64,000 nucleotides of DNA from positions 124,001 through 188,000 of the forward strand of contig CAXIUT010000230.1 of assembly GCA_964035545.1 (NCBI GenBank), given 5' to 3'. This stretch comes from Bugula neritina. Lineage: Eukaryota > Bryozoa > Gymnolaemata > Cheilostomatida > Bugulidae. Positions within the stretch are counted from its first letter, which is position 1, and every line of letters begins with the position of its first letter. Under the pieces are notes generated by a model, which was not told where the DNA came from, ran no database searches, and was given only the letters and a program-made list of their open reading frames with translations. This document shows positions 1 through 16,230 of this stretch, piece by piece. A program made the position numbers and the translations under genes.

Positions 1-540
1 AAATACACTGCAACATACTACAACATATTGAAAGACACTGCAACACATTGAAATATACTGTAACATACCTAAATATACGGTAATATACCAAAATATACTG
101 TAACACATTTAAAAATACTGCAACATACTGAAATACACTGCAACACACTGAAATACACTGCAAAATACTGTAACACACTGAAATATACTGCAATACACTG
201 CAACATACTGCAACATACTAAAATATACTGCAACATACTGAAATACACTGCAAAATACTGAAATACACTTTAACATACTGAAATATACTGCAACATACTG
301 AAATACACTGCTACATACTGAAATATACTGCAACATACTGCAACATACTGCAACATACTAAAATACACTGTAACATATTGAAATACACTGCAACACATTG
401 AAATATACTGCAAAATACTGAAATACACTGCTACATACTGAAATATACTGCGACACACTGCAACATACTGCAACATACTAAAATATACTGCAACATACTG
501 AAATACACTGCAAAATACTGAAATACACTGTAACATACTG
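1..540 (+). repeat. 990-bp-offset repeat, copy 1
   Basis: Positions 1-540 match 991-1530 with scattered substitutions, for example caacacattg-flanked taacatacct here against taatatacct in the second copy. Both copies carry the landmark cctaaatatacggtaata followed by a taacacattt unit. The copies part company after about 540, where this one continues with aaatatactg caacatactg units. Confidence 0.8.
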
Positions 541-990
541 AAATATACTGCAACATACTGAAATACATTGCTACATACTGAAATATACTGCAACACACTG
601 CAACATACTGCAACATACTAAAATATACTGCAACATACTGAAATATACTGCAACATACTAAAATACACTGTAACATATTGAAATACACTGCAACACATTG
701 AAATATACTGCAATGTACCGAAATATATGGTAAACTACTGAAATATACTGTCACACATTGAAAAATACTGCAACATACTGAAATATACTGCGACACATTG
801 CAATATACTGTAACATACTGAAATATGCTGTAGCACACTGAAATACACTGCAACTCACTGAAATATACTGCAACATACTGAAATACACTTCAACACATTG
901 AAATATACTGCAACATACTGAAATACAGTGCTACATACTGAAATATACTGCAACATACTGCAACATAGTGAAATACACTGTAACATACTG

Positions 991-1530
991 AAATACGCTG
1001 CAACATACTACAACATATTGAAATACACTGCAACACATTGAAATATACTGTAATATACCTAAATATACGGTAATATACCAAAATATACTGTAACACATTT
1101 AAAAAAACTGCAACATACTGAAATACACTGCAACACACTGAAATACACTGCAAAATACTGTAACACACTGAAATATACTGCAATACACTGCTACATACTG
1201 CAACATACTAAAATATACTGCAATATACTGAAATACACTGCAAAATACTGAAATACACTTTAACATACTGAAATATACTGCAACATACTGAAATACACTG
1301 CTACATACTGAAATATACTGCAACACACTGCAACATACTGCAACATACTAAAATACACTGTAACATATTGAAATACATTGCAACACATTGAAATATACTG
1401 CAAAATACTGAAATACACTGCTACATACTGAAATATACTGCGACACACTGCAACATACTGCAACATACTAAAATATACTGCAACATACTGAAATACACTG
1501 CTAAATACTGAAATACACTGTAACATACTG
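991..1530 (+). repeat. 990-bp-offset repeat, copy 2
   Basis: Second copy of the segment at 1-540. From about 1,040 the sequence also matches 8,112 onward at an offset of 7,072 bp, through the first A block and its GCATGC junction. This copy is therefore the one that belongs to the HOR. Confidence 0.8.
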
Positions 1531-1740
1531 AAATACACTGCAAAATACTACAACATATTGAAATACACTGCAATACATTGAAATATACTGCAACATACCT
1601 AAATATACGGTAATATGCTGAAATATACTGTAACACATTGAAAAATACTACAAAATACTGAAATACACTGCAACATACTACAACATACTGAAATACGCTG
1701 TAATACATTGAAATACACTGCAACACATTGAAATATACTG

Positions 1741-2345
1741 TAACGCGCTGAAACATACTGTAACTCACTGAAACATAGTGTAATATACGGAAATGTACTG
1801 TAAAGTACTGGAATATACTGTAACATACTGAAATATACTGCAACATACTGAAATACACTGTAACATACTGAATTATACTGCAACATCCTGCAACATACTG
1901 AAATACACTGTAACATACTGAAATACACTGCAACACACTGCAACATACTGCAACATACTAAAATATACTGCAACATACTGAAATACACTGCAAAATACTG
2001 AAATACACTGTAACACACTGAAATATACTGCAACATACTGCAACATACTAAAATATGCTGCAACATACTGAAATACACTGCAAAATACAGAAATACACCA
2101 TAACATACTGAAATATACTGCAACACACTGCAACATACCGCAACATGGTAAAATATACTGCAACATACTGAAATACACTGCAAAATACTGAAATACACTG
2201 TAACATTCTGAAATATACTGCAACATACTGAAATACACTGCTACATACTGAAATATACTGCAACACACTGCAACATACTGCAACATACTAAAATACACTG
2301 TAACATAATGAAATACACTGCAACACATTGAAATATACTGCATGC
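1741..2345 (+). repeat. HOR block A, copy 1 (taacgcgctg to GCATGC)
   Basis: The block opens with the two-CpG decamer taacgcgctg and ends at GCATGC (2340-2345), 599 bp downstream. The junction is preceded by a taacataatg unit, which marks type A. It repeats at 8,813-9,417 with the same internal spacing. Confidence 0.85.
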
Positions 2346-3158
2346 AAAATACTGAAATACACTGCTACATACTGAAATATACTGCAACACACTGCAACAT
2401 ACTGCAACATACTAAAATACACTGTAACATATTGAAATACACTGCAACACAGTGAAATATACTGCAATGTACCAAAATATATGGTGAACTGCTGAAATAT
2501 ACTGTCACACATTGAAAAATACTGCAACATACTGAAATATACTGCGACACATTGCAATATACTGTAACATACTGAAATATGCTGTAGCACACTGAAACAC
2601 ACTGCAACTCACTGAAATATACTGCAACATATTGAAATACACTGTAACATATTGAAATATACTGCAACATACTGAAATACAGTGCTACATACTGAAATAT
2701 ACTGCAACATACTGCAAAATACTGAAATACACTGTAACATACTGAAATACACTGCAACATACTACAACATATTGAAAGACACTGCAACACATTGAAATAT
2801 ACTGCAACATACCTAAATATACGGTAATATACAGAAATATACTGTAACACATTGAAAAACACTGCAACATACTGAAATACACTGCAACACACTGAAATAC
2901 ACCGCAAAATACTACAACATACTGAAATGCACTGTAACATATTGAAATACACTGCAACACATTGAAATATACTGCAATGTGCCGAAATATATGGTAAACT
3001 ACAGAAATATACTGACACACATCGCAATATACTGTAACATACTGAAATATGCTGTAGCACACTGAAATACACTGCAACTCACTGAAATATACTGCAACAT
3101 ACTGAAATACACTGTAACATATTGAAATATACTGCAACATACTGCAACATACTGAAAT
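2055..3158 (+). repeat. 1,104-bp tandem duplication, copy 1
   Basis: GCATGC at 2340 and 3444 are 1,104 bp apart, and flanking decamers match at that offset from about 2,055 to 3,160. Shared landmarks include accataacatactg, caacatggta and the unit aaatatatggtgaactgctg. The length is 4 mod 10, as expected when each copy carries one 4-bp insertion. Boundaries are approximate. Confidence 0.8.
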
Positions 3159-4262
3159 ATGCTGCAACATACTGAAATACACTGCAAAATACAGGATTAC
3201 ACCATAACATACTGAAATATACTGCAACACACTGCAACATACCGCAACATGGTAAAATATACTGCAACATACTGAAATACACTGCAAAATACTGAAATAC
3301 ACTGTAACATTCTGAAATATACTGCAACATACTGAAATACACTGCTACATACTGAAATATACTGCAACACACTGCAACATACTGCAACATACTAAAATAC
3401 ACTGTAACATAATGAAATACACTGCAACACATTGAAATATACTGCATGCAAAATACTGAAATACACTGCTACATACTGAAATATACTGCAACACACTGCA
3501 ACATACTGCAACATACTAAAATACACTGTAACATATTGAAATACACTGCAACACAGTGAAATATACTGCAATGTACCAAAATATATGGTGAACTGCTGAA
3601 ATATACTGTCACACATTGTAAAATACTGCAACATACTGAAATATACTGCTACACATTGCAATATACTGTAACATACTGAAATATGCTGTAGCACACTGAA
3701 ACACACTGCAACTCACTGAAATATACTGCAACATATTGAAATACACTGTAACATATTGAAATATACTGCAACATACTGAAATACAGTGCTACATACTGAA
3801 ATATACTGCAACATACTGCAAAATACTGAAATACACTGTAACATACTGAAATACACTGCAACATACTACAACATATTGAAAGACACTGCAACACATTGAA
3901 ATATACTGCAACATACCTAAATATACGGTAATATACAGAAATATACTGTAACACATTGAAAAACACTGCAACATACTGAAATACACTGCAACACACTGAA
4001 ATACACCGCAAAATACTACAACATACTGAAATGCACTGTAACATATTGAAATACACTGCAACACATTGAAATATACTGCAATGTGCCGAAATATATGGTA
4101 AACTACAGAAATATACTGACACACATCGCAATATACTGTAACATACTGAAATATGCTGTAGCACACTGAAATACACTGCAACTCACTGAAATATACTGCA
4201 ACATACTGAAATACACTGTAACATATTGAAATATACTGCAACATACTGCAACATACTGAAAT
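3159..4262 (+). repeat. 1,104-bp tandem duplication, copy 2
   Basis: Second copy of 2,055-3,158. It carries the type-A junction at 3444-3449 without its own taacgcgctg landmark, because the duplicated segment starts downstream of that landmark. It has a few private changes, for example ggattacacca near 3,193 where copy 1 has gaaatacacca. Confidence 0.8.
3444..3449 (+). repeat. GCATGC junction, type A, without upstream landmark
   Basis: A TGCA duplication preceded by taacataatg. It shifts the decamer register by +4. There is no taacgcgctg or taactcgctg about 600 bp upstream, because the junction was copied by the 1,104-bp duplication. Confidence 0.85.
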
Positions 4263-5248
4263 ACGTTGCAACACACTGAAATACACTGCAAAACACTGTA
4301 ACACACTGAAATATACTGCAATGTACCGAAATATATGGTGAACTACTGAAATATACTGTCACACATTGAAAAATACTGCAACATACTGAAATATACTGCG
4401 ACACATTGCAATATACTGTAACATACTGACATATGCTGTAGCACACTGAAATACACTGCAACTCACTGAAATATACTGCAACATACTGAAATACACTTCA
4501 ACACATTGAAATATACTGCAACATACTGAAATACAGTGCTACATACTGAAATATACTGCAACATACTGCAACATAGTGAAATACACTGTAACATACTGAA
4601 ATACACTGCAACATACTGCAACATACTGAAATACACTGCAACACACTGAAATACACTGCAAAATACTGTAACACACTGAAATATACTGCAATACACTGCA
4701 ACATACCGCAACATACTAAAATATACTGCAACATACTGAAATACACTGCAAAATACTGAAATACACTTTAACATACTGAAATATACTGCAACATACTGAA
4801 ATACACTGCTACATACTGAAATATACTGCAACACACTGCAACATACTGCAACATACTAAAATACACTGTAACATATTGAAATACACTGCAACACATTGAA
4901 ATATACTGCAAAATACTGAAATACACTGCTACATACTGAAATATACTGCGACACACTGCAACATACTGCAACATACTAAAATATACTGCAACATACTGAA
5001 ATACACTGCTAAATACTGAAATACACTGTAACATACTGAAACACACTGCAAAATACTACAACATATTGAAATACACTGCAATACATTGAAATATACTGCA
5101 ACATACCTAAATATACGGTAATATACTGAAATATACTGTAACACATTGAAAAATACTACAAAATACTGAAATACACTGCAACATACTACAACATACTGAA
5201 ATACGCTGTAATACATTGAAATACACTGCAACACCTTGAAATATACTG

Positions 5249-5853
5249 TAACTCGCTGAAACATACTGTAACTCACTGAAATATAGTGTAATATATGGAA
5301 ATGTACTGTAAAATACTGGAATATACTGTAACACACTGAAATATACTGCAACATACTGAAATACACTGTAACATACTGAATTATACTGCAACATCCTGCA
5401 ACATACTGAAATACACTGTAACATACTGAAATACACTGCAACACACTGCAACATACTGCAACATACTAAAATATACTGCAACATACTGAAATACACTGCA
5501 AAATACTGAAATACACTGTAACACACTGAAATATACTGCAACATACTGCAACATACTAAAATATGCTGCAACATACTGAAATACACTGCAAAATACTGAA
5601 ATACACTATAACATACTGAAATATACTGCAACACACTGCAACATACCGCAACATGCTAAAATATACTGCAACATACTGAAATACACTGCAAAATACTGAA
5701 ATACACTGTAACATACTGAAATATATTGCAACATACTGAAATACACTGCTACATACTGAAATATACTGCAACACACTGCAACATACTGCAACATACTAAA
5801 ATACACTGCAACATAATGAAATACACTGCAACACATTGAAATATACTGCATGC
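5249..5853 (+). repeat. HOR block B, copy 1 (taactcgctg to GCATGC)
   Basis: It begins with taactcgctg, preceded by a caacaccttg unit, and ends at GCATGC (5848-5853) 599 bp later. The junction is preceded by caacataatg. These three variants together define type B. Confidence 0.87.
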
Positions 5854-6422
5854 AAAATACTGAAATACACTGCTACATACTGAAATATACTGCAACACAC
5901 TGCAACATACTGCAACATACTAAAATATACTGCAACATACTGAAATACACTGCAAAATACTGAAATACACTGTAACATACTGAAATATACTGCAACACAC
6001 TGCAACATACTGCAACATACTAAAATACACTGTCACATATTGAAATACACTGCAACACAGTGAAATATACTGCAATGTACCGAAATATATGGTGAACTGC
6101 TGAAATATACTGTCACACATTGAAAAATCATGCAACATACTGAAATATACTGTAACATACTGAAATACGCTGTAGCACACTGAAATACACTGCAACTCAC
6201 TGAAATATACTGCAACATACTGAAATACACTGTAACATATTGAAAAATACTGCAGCATAGTGCAACATACTGAAATACACTGTAACATACTGAAATACAC
6301 TGCAAAATACTACAACATATTGAAATACACTGCAACACATTGAAATATACTGCAACATACCTAAATATACGGTAAGATACTGAAATAAACTGTAACACAT
6401 TGAAAAATACTGCAACATACTG

Positions 6423-6522
6423 AAAGATACTGCAAGATACTGCAACATACTGAACTACACTGTAACATAATGAAACACACTGCAACATACTGTATTATAC
6501 TGACATGCACTGGAACATATTG
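6423..6522 (+). repeat. Marker module following block B, copy 1
   Basis: A 100-bp run of ten unusual decamers from aaagatactg and caagatactg through tgtattatactgacatgc to ggaacatattg. It lies at +575 to +674 from the GCATGC of the preceding B block, and that distance is the same in all eight copies. Confidence 0.82.
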
Positions 6523-8812
6523 AAATACACTGCAACAAATTGAAGTATACTGCAACACACTGAAACATACGGCAACATACTGAAATATACTGCAACAGAT
6601 TGATATATACAGCAACATACTGAAATATACTGCGAAACAATGCAATATACTGTAACATACTGAAATATGCTGTAGCACACTGAAATACACTGCAACTCAC
6701 TGAAATATCCCGCAACATACTGAAATACACTGTAACATATTGAAATATACTGCAACATACTGCAACATACTGAAATACACTGGAACATATTGAAATACAC
6801 TGCAACAAATTGAAGTATACTGCAACACACTGAAACACACTGAAATACACCGCAAAACACTACAACATACTGAAACATATTGCAACATACTGAAATACAC
6901 TACTACATACTGAAATATACTGCAACATACTGCACCACACTGAAATACACTGTAACATACTAGAATACACTGCAACATACTACAACATATTGAAATACAC
7001 TGCAACACATTGAAATATACTGCAACATACCTAAATATACGTTAATATACTGAAATATACTGTAACACATTGAAAAACACTGCAACATACTGAAATACAC
7101 TGCAACACACTAAAATACACCGCCAAATACTACAACATACTGAAATGCACTGTAACATATTGAAATACACTGCAACACATTGAAATATACTGTAACATAC
7201 CTAAATATACGGTAATATACCAAAATATAGTGTAACACATTTAAAAATACTGCAACATACTGAAATACACTGCAACACACTGAAATACACTGCAAAATAC
7301 TGTAACACACTGAAATATACTGCAATACACTGCAACATACTGCAACATACTAAAATATACTGCAACATACTGAAATACACTGCAAAATACTGAAATACAC
7401 TTTAACATACTGAAATATACTGCAACATACTGAAATACACTGCTACATACTGAAATATACTGCAACACACTGCAACATTGTGCAACATACTAAAATACAC
7501 TGTAACATATTGAAATACACTGCAACACATTGAAATATACTGCAAAATACTGAAATACACTGCTACATACTGAAATATACTGCGACACACTGCAACATAC
7601 TGCAACATACTAAAATATTCTGCAACATACTGAAATACACTGTAACATACTGAAATATACTGCAACATACTGAAATACATTGCTACATACTGAAATATAC
7701 TGCAACACACTGCAACATACTGCAACATACTAAAATATACTGCAACATACTGAAATACACTGCAACATACTAAAATACACTGTAACATATTGAAATACAC
7801 TGCAACACATTGAAATATACTGCAATCTACCGAAATATATGGTAAACTACTGAAATATACTGTCACACATTGAAAAATACTGCAACATACTGAAATATAC
7901 TGCGACACTTTGCAATATACTGTAACATACTGAAATATGCTGTAGCACACTGAAATACACTGCAACTCACTGAAATATACTGCAACATACTGAAATACAC
8001 TTCAACACATTGAAATATACTGCAACATACTGAAATACAGTGCTACATACTAAAATATACTGCAACATACTGCAACATAGTGAAATACACTGTAACATAC
8101 TGAAATACACTGCAACATACTACAACATACTGAAATACACTGCAACACATTGAAATATACTGTAACATACCTAAATATACGGTAATATACCAAAATATAC
8201 TGTAACACATTTAAAAAAACTGCAACATACTGAAATACACTGCAACACACTGAAATACACTGCAAAATACTGTAACACACTGAAATATACTGCAATATAC
8301 TGAAATACACTGCAAAATACTGAAATACACTTTAACATACTGAAATTTACTGCAACATACTGAAATACACTGCTACATACTGAAATATACTGCAACACAC
8401 TGCAACATACTGCAACATACTAAAATACACTGTAACATATTGAAATACATTGCAACACATTGAAATATACTGCAAAATACTGAAATACACTGCTACATAC
8501 TGAAATATACTGCGACACACTGCAACATACTGCAACATACTAAAATATACTGCAACATATTGAAATACACTGCTAAATACTGAAATACACCGTAACATAC
8601 TGAAATACACTGCAAAATACTACAACATATTGAAATACACTGCAATACATTGAAATATACTGCAACATACCTAAATATACGGTAATATACTGAAATATAC
8701 TGTAACACATTGAAAAATACTACAAAATACTGAAATACACTGCAACATACTACAACATACTGAAATACGCTGTAATACATTGAAATACACTGCAACACAT
8801 TGAAATATACTG

Positions 8813-9417
8813 TAACGCGCTGAAACATACTGTAACTCACTGAAATATAGTGTAATGTACGGAAATGTACTGTAAAATACTGGAATATACTGTAACATAC
8901 TGAAATATACTGCAACATACTGAAATACACTGTAACATACTGAATTATACTGCAACATCCTGCAACATACTGAAATACACTGTAACATACTGAAATACAC
9001 TGCAACACACTGCAACATACTGCAACATACTAAAATATACTGCAACATACTGAAATACACTGCAAAATACTGAAATACACTGTAACACACTGAAATATAC
9101 TGCAACATACTGCAACATACTAAAATATGCTGCAACATACTGAAATACACTGCAAAATACAGAAATACACTATAACATACTGAAATATACTGCAACACAC
9201 TGCAACATACCGCAACATGGTAAAATATACTGCAACATACTGAAATACACTGCAAAATACTGAAATACACTGTAACATTCTGAAATATACTGCAACATAC
9301 TGAAATACACTGCTACATACTGAAATATACTGCAACACACTGCAACATACTGCAACATACTAAAATACACTGTAACATAATAAAATACACTGCAACACAT
9401 TGAAATATACTGCATGC
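8813..9417 (+). repeat. HOR block A, copy 2
   Basis: Starts at taacgcgctg and ends at GCATGC (9412-9417), 599 bp downstream. It matches copy 1 at an offset of 7,072 bp. The unit before the junction is taacataata, a one-base variant of taacataatg. Confidence 0.86.
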
Positions 9418-11316
9418 AAAATACTGAAATACACTGCTACATACTGAAATATACTGCAACACACTGCAACATACTGCAACATACTAAAATATACTGCAAC
9501 ATACTGAAATACACTGCAAAATACTGAAATACACTGTAACATACTGAAATATACTGCAACACACTGCAACATACTGCAACATACTAAAATACACTGTAAC
9601 ATATTGAAATACACTGCAACACAGTGAAATATACTGCAATGTACCGAAATATATGGTGAACTGCTGAAATATACTGTCACACATTGAAAAATACTGCAAC
9701 ATACTGAAATATACTGCGACACATTGCAATATACTGTAACATACTGAAATATGCTGTAGCACACTGAAACACACTGCAACTCACTGAAATATACTGCAAC
9801 ATACTGAAATACACTGTAACATATTGAAATATACTGCAACATACTGAAATACAGTGCTACAAACTGAAATATACTGCAACATACTGCAACATACTGAAAT
9901 ACACTGTAACATACTGAAATACACTGCAACATACTACAACATATTGAAAGACACTGCAACACATTGAAATATACTGCAACATACCTAAATATATGGTAAT
10001 ATACAGAAATATACTGTAACACATTGAAAAACACTGCAACATACTGAAATACACTGCAACACACTGAAATACACCGCAAAATACTACAACATACTGAAAT
10101 GCACTGTAACATATTGAAATACACTGCAACACATTGAAATATACTGCAATGTGCCGAAATATATGGTAAACTACAGAAATATACTGACACACATCGCAAT
10201 ATACTGTAACATACTGAAATATGCTGTAGCACACTGAAATACACTGCAACTCACTGAAATATACTGCAACATACTGAAATACACTGTAACATATTGAAAT
10301 ATACTGCAACATACTGCAACATACTGAAATACGTTGCAACACACTGAAATACACTGCAAAACACTGTAACACACTGAAATATACTGCAATGTACCGAAAT
10401 ATATGGTGAACTACTGAAATATACTGTCACACATTGAAAAATACTGCAACATACTGAAATATACTGCGACACATTGCAATATACTGTAACATACTGACAT
10501 ATGCTGTAGCACACTGAAATACACTGCAACTCACTGAAATATACTGCAACATACTGAAATACACTTCAACACATTGAAATATACTGCAACATACTGAAAT
10601 ACAGTGCTACATACTGAAATATACTGCAACATACTGCAACATAGTGAAATACACTGTAACATACTGAAATACACTGCAACATACTGCAACATACTGAAAT
10701 ACACTGCAACACACTGAAATACACTGCAAAATACTGTAACACACTGAAATATACTGCAATACACTGCAACATACCGCAACATACTAAAATATACTGCAAC
10801 ATACTGAATTACACTGCAAAATACTGAAATACACTTTAACATACTGAAATATATTGCAACATACTGAAATACACTGCTACATACTGAAATATACTGCAAC
10901 ACACTGCAACATACTGCAACATACTAAAATACACTGTAACATATTGAAATACACTGCAACACATTGAAATATACTGCAAAATACTGAAATACACTGCTAC
11001 ATACTGAAATATACTGCGACACACTGCAACATACTGCAACATACTAAAATATACTGCAACATACTGAAATACACTGCTAAATACTGAAATACACTGTAAC
11101 ATACTGAAACACACTGCAAAATACTACAACATATTGAAATACACTGCAATACATTGAAATATACTGCAACATACCTAAATATACGGTAATATACTGAAAT
11201 ATACTGTAACACATTGAAAAATACTACAAAATACTGAAATACACTGCAACATACTACAACATACTGAAATACGCTGTAATACATTGAAATACACTGCAAC
11301 ACCTTGAAATATTCTG

Positions 11317-11921
11317 TAACTCGCTGAAACATACTGTAACTCACTGAAATATAGTGTAATATATGGAAATGTACTGTAAAATACTGGAATATACTGTAAC
11401 ACACTGAAATATACTGCAACATACTGAAATACACTGTAACATACTGAATTATACTGCAACATCCTGCAACATACTGAAATACACTGTAACATACTGAAAT
11501 ACACTGCAACACACTGCAACATACTGCAACATACTAAAATATACTGCAACATACTGAAATACACTGCAAAATACTGAAATACGCTGTAACACACTGAAAT
11601 ATACTGCAACATACTGCAACATACTAAAATATGCTGCAACATACTGAAATACACTGCAAAATACTGAAATACACTATAACATACTGAAATATACTGCAAC
11701 ACACTGCAACATACCGCAACATGCTAAAATATACTGCAACATACTGAAATACACTGCAAAATACTGAAATACACTGTAACATACTGAAATATACTGCAAC
11801 ATACTGAAATACACTGCTACATACTGAAATATACTGCAACACACTGCAACATACTGCAACATACTAAAATACACTGCAACATAATGAAATACACTGCAAC
11901 ACATTGAAATATACTGCATGC
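11317..11921 (+). repeat. HOR block B, copy 2
   Basis: From taactcgctg, after caacaccttg, to GCATGC at 11916-11921, spacing 599 bp, junction preceded by caacataatg. It shares with copy 3 a private aaatattctg unit just before the landmark. Confidence 0.87.
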
Positions 11922-12490
11922 AAAATACTGAAATACACTGCTACATACTGAAATATACTGCAACACACTGCAACATACTGCAACATACTAAAATATACTG
12001 CAACATACTGAAATACACTGCAAAATACTGAAATACACTGTAACATACTGAAATATACTGCAACACACTGCAACATACTGCAACATACTAAAATACACTG
12101 TAACATATTGAAATACACTGCAACACAGTGAAATATACTGCAATGTACCGAAATATATGGTGAACTGCTGAAATATACTGTCACACATTGAAAAATACTG
12201 CAACATACTGAAATATACTGTAACATACTGAAATACGCTGTAGCACACTGAAATACACTGCAACTCACTGAAATATACTGCAACATACTGAAATACAATG
12301 TAACATATTGAAAAATACTGCAGCATAGTGCAACATACTGAAATACACTGTAACATACTGAAATACACTGCAAAATACTACAACATATTGAAATACACTG
12401 CAACACATTGAAATATACTGCAACATACCTAAATATACGGTAAGATACTGAAATAAACTGTAACACATTGAAAAATACTGCAACATACTG

Positions 12491-12590
12491 AAAGATACTG
12501 CAAGATACTGCAACATACTGAACTACACTGTAACATAATGAAACACACTGCAACATACTGTATTATACTGACATGCACTGGAACATATTG
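12491..12590 (+). repeat. Marker module following block B, copy 2
   Basis: Ten decamers from aaagatactg to ggaacatattg, at the standard +575 from the block B junction at 11916. Confidence 0.82.
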
Positions 12591-14270
12591 AAATACACTG
12601 CAACAAATTGAAGTATACTGCAACACACTGAAACATACGGCAACATACTGAAATATACTGCAACAGATTGATATATACAGCAACATACTGAAATATACTG
12701 CGAAACAATGCAATATACTGTAACATACTGAAATATGCTGTAGCACACTGAAATACACTGCAACTCACTGAAATATCCCGCAACATACTGAAATACACTG
12801 TAACATATTGAAATATACTGCAACATACTGCAACATACTGAAATACACTGGAACATATTGAAATACACTGCAACAAATTGAAGTATACTGCAACACACTG
12901 AAACACACTGAAATACACCGCAAAACACTACAACATACTGAAACATATTGCAACATACTGAAATACACTACTACATACTGAAATATACTGCAACATACTG
13001 CACCATACTGAAATACACTGTAACATACTAGAATACACTGCAACATACTACAACATATTGAAATACACTGCAACACATTGAAATATACTGCAACATACCT
13101 AAATATACGTTAATATACTGAAATATACTGTAACACATTGAAAAACACTGCAACATACTGAAATACACTGCAACACACTAAAATACACCGCCAAATACTA
13201 CAACATACTGAAATGCACTGTAACATATCGAAATACACTGCAACACATTGAAATATACTGTAACATACCTAAATATACGGTAATATACCAAAATATACTG
13301 TAACACATTTAAAAATACTGCAACATACTGAAATACACTGCAACACACTGAAATACACTGCAAAATACTGTAACACACTGAAATATACTGCAATACACTG
13401 CAACATACTGCAACATACTAAAATATACTGCAACATACTGAAATACACTGCAAAATACTGAAATACACTTTAACATACTGAAATATACTGCAACATACTG
13501 AAATACACTGCTACATACTGAAATATACTGCAACACACTGCAACATTGTGCAACATACTAAAATACACTGTAACATATTGAAATACACTGCAACACATTG
13601 AAATATACTGCAAAATACTGAAATACACTGCTACATACTGAAATATACTGCGACACACTGCAACATACTGCAACATACTAAAATATTCTGCAACATACTG
13701 AAATACACTGTAACATACTGAAATATACTGCAACATACTGAAATACATTGCTACACATTGAAATATACTGCAATGTACCGAAATATATGGTAAACTACTG
13801 AAATATACTGTCACACATTGAAAAATACTGCAAAATACTGAAATACACTGCTACATACTGAAATATACTGCGACACACTGCAACATACTGCAACATACTA
13901 AAATATTCTGCAACATACTGAAATACACTGCAACATACTAAAATACACTGTAACATATTGAAATACACTGCAACACATTGAAATATACTGCAATGTACCG
14001 AAATATATGGTAAACTACTGAAATATACTGTCACACTTTGAAAAATACTGCAACATACTGAAATATACTGCGACACATTGCAATATACTGTAACATACTG
14101 AAATATGCTGTAGCACACTGAAATACACTGCAACTCACTGAAATATACTGCAACATACTGAAATACAGTGCTACATACTAAAATATACTGCAACATACTG
14201 CAACATAGTGAAATACACTGTAACATACTGAAATACACTGCAACATACTACAACATACTGAAATACACTG

Positions 14271-15320
14271 CAACACATTGAAATATACTGTAACATACCT
14301 AAATATACGGTAATATACCAAAATATACTGTAACACATTTAAAAAAACTGCAACATACTGAAATACACTGCAACACACTGAAATACACTGCAAAATACTG
14401 TAACACACTGAAATATACTGCAATATACTGAAATACACTGCAAAATACTGAAATACACTTTAACATACTGAAATTTACTGCAACATACTGAAATACACTG
14501 CTACATACTGAAATATACTGCAACACACTGCAACATACTGCAACATACTAAAATACACTGTAACATATTGAAATACATTGCAACACATTGAAATATACTG
14601 CAAAATACTGAAATACACTGCTACATACTGAAATATACTGCGACACACTGCAACATACTGCAACATACTAAAATATACTGCAACATATTGAAATACACTG
14701 CTAAATACTGAAATACACCGTAACATACTGAAATACACTGCAAAATACTACAACATATTGAAATACACTGCAATACATTGAAATATACTGCAACATACCT
14801 AAATATACGGTAATATACTGAAATATACTGTAACACATTGAAAAATACTACAAAATACTGAAATACACTGCAATATACTACAACATACTGAAATACGCTG
14901 TAATACATTGAAATACACTGCAACACATTGAAGTATACTGTAACGCGCTGAAACAAACCGTAACTCACTGAAATATAGTGTAATATACGGAAATGTACTG
15001 TAAAATACTGGAATATACTGTAACACACTGAAATATACTGCAACATACTGAAATACACTGTAACATACTGAATTATACTGCAACATCCTGCAACATACTG
15101 AAATACACTGTAACATACTGAAATACACTGCAACACACTGCAACATACTGCAACATACTAAAATATACTGCAACATACTGAAATACACTGCAAAATACTG
15201 AAATACACTGTAACACACTGAAATATACTGCAACATACTGAAATACACTGTAACATACTGAATTATACTGCAACATCCTGCAACATACTGAAATACACTT
15301 TAACATACTGAAATATACTG
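14271..15320 (+). repeat. 1,050-bp tandem duplication, copy 1
   Basis: The segment beginning caacacattgaaatatactg before a taacatacct unit recurs 1,050 bp downstream, carrying the A landmark taacgcgctg (14,941 and 15,991). The homologous region of HOR unit 3 (21,278 onward) has it once, so the duplication is private to unit 2. Copy 1 has lost its own GCATGC because the join at 15,320 lies upstream of it. Confidence 0.82.
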
Positions 15321-16230
15321 CAACACATTGAAATATACTGTAACATACCTAAATATACGGTAATATACCAAAATATACTGTAACACATTTAAAAAAACTG
15401 CAACATACTGAAATACACTGCAACACACTGAAATACACTGCAAAATACTGTAACACACTGAAATATACTGCAATATACTGAAATACACTGCAAAATACTG
15501 AAATACACTTTAACATACTGAAATTTACTGCAACATACTGAAATACACTGCTACATACTGAAATATACTGCAACACACTGCAACATACTGCAACATACTA
15601 AAATACACTGTAACATATTGAAATACATTGCAACACATTGAAATATACTGCAAAATACTGAAATACACTGCTACATACTGAAATATACTGCGACACACTG
15701 CAACATACTGCAACATACTAAAATATACTGCAACATATTGAAATACACTGCTAAATACTGAAATACACCGTAACATACTGAAATACACTGCAAAATACTA
15801 CAACATATTGAAATACACTGCAATACATTGAAATATACTGCAACATACCTAAATATACGGTAATATACTGAAATATACTGTAACAAATTGAAAAATACTA
15901 CAAAATACTGAAATACACTGCAACATACTACAACATACTGAAATACGCTGTAATACATTGAAATACACTGCAACACATTGAAATATACTGTAACGCGCTG
16001 AAACATACTGTAACTCACTGAAATATAGTGTAATGTACGGAAATGTACTGTAAAATACTGGAATATACTGTAACATACTGAAATATACTGCAACATACTG
16101 AAATACACTGTAACATACTGAATTATACTGCAACATCCTGCAACATACTGAAATACACTGTAACATACTGAAATACACTGCAACACACTGCAACATACTG
16201 CAACATACTAAAATATACTGCAACATACTG
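15321..16230 (+). repeat. 1,050-bp tandem duplication, copy 2 (matching part)
   Basis: Matches 14,271-15,180 at an offset of 1,050 bp. After about 16,230 the sequence returns to the A-block end with 170 bp missing, so the GCATGC lies only 429 bp after taacgcgctg. Confidence 0.78.

Larger units (their letters stand above)
3444..9411 (+). repeat. Long A-B HOR unit 1 (5,968 bp)
   Basis: Measured from one type-A GCATGC to the next. It contains block B at 5,249-5,853 and then the taacgcgctg of the next A block. From about 3,531 to 7,690 it matches 9,598-13,758 at an offset of 6,068 bp. From about 8,050 to 9,000 the offset is 6,128 bp. Just after the junction it lacks 100 bp (10 decamers) that unit 2 has, which accounts for the offset change from 5,968 to 6,068. 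Confidence 0.8.

Noticed and set aside
2340-2345. GCATGC as an active transposon insertion or a regulatory palindrome
   Set aside because: Nothing is inserted, since the site is just TGCA twice. All 18 copies are inherited together with hundreds of flanking bases, so recurrence does not show function. Excision of an element remains only a possibility.
9360-10244. 294-codon - strand frame, repeated near 16,368, 22,635 and 25,339
   Set aside because: It recurs only because the HOR recurs. The length is set by where cta, tca and tta variants fall, and it spans a GCATGC junction, a repeat landmark and not a gene boundary.
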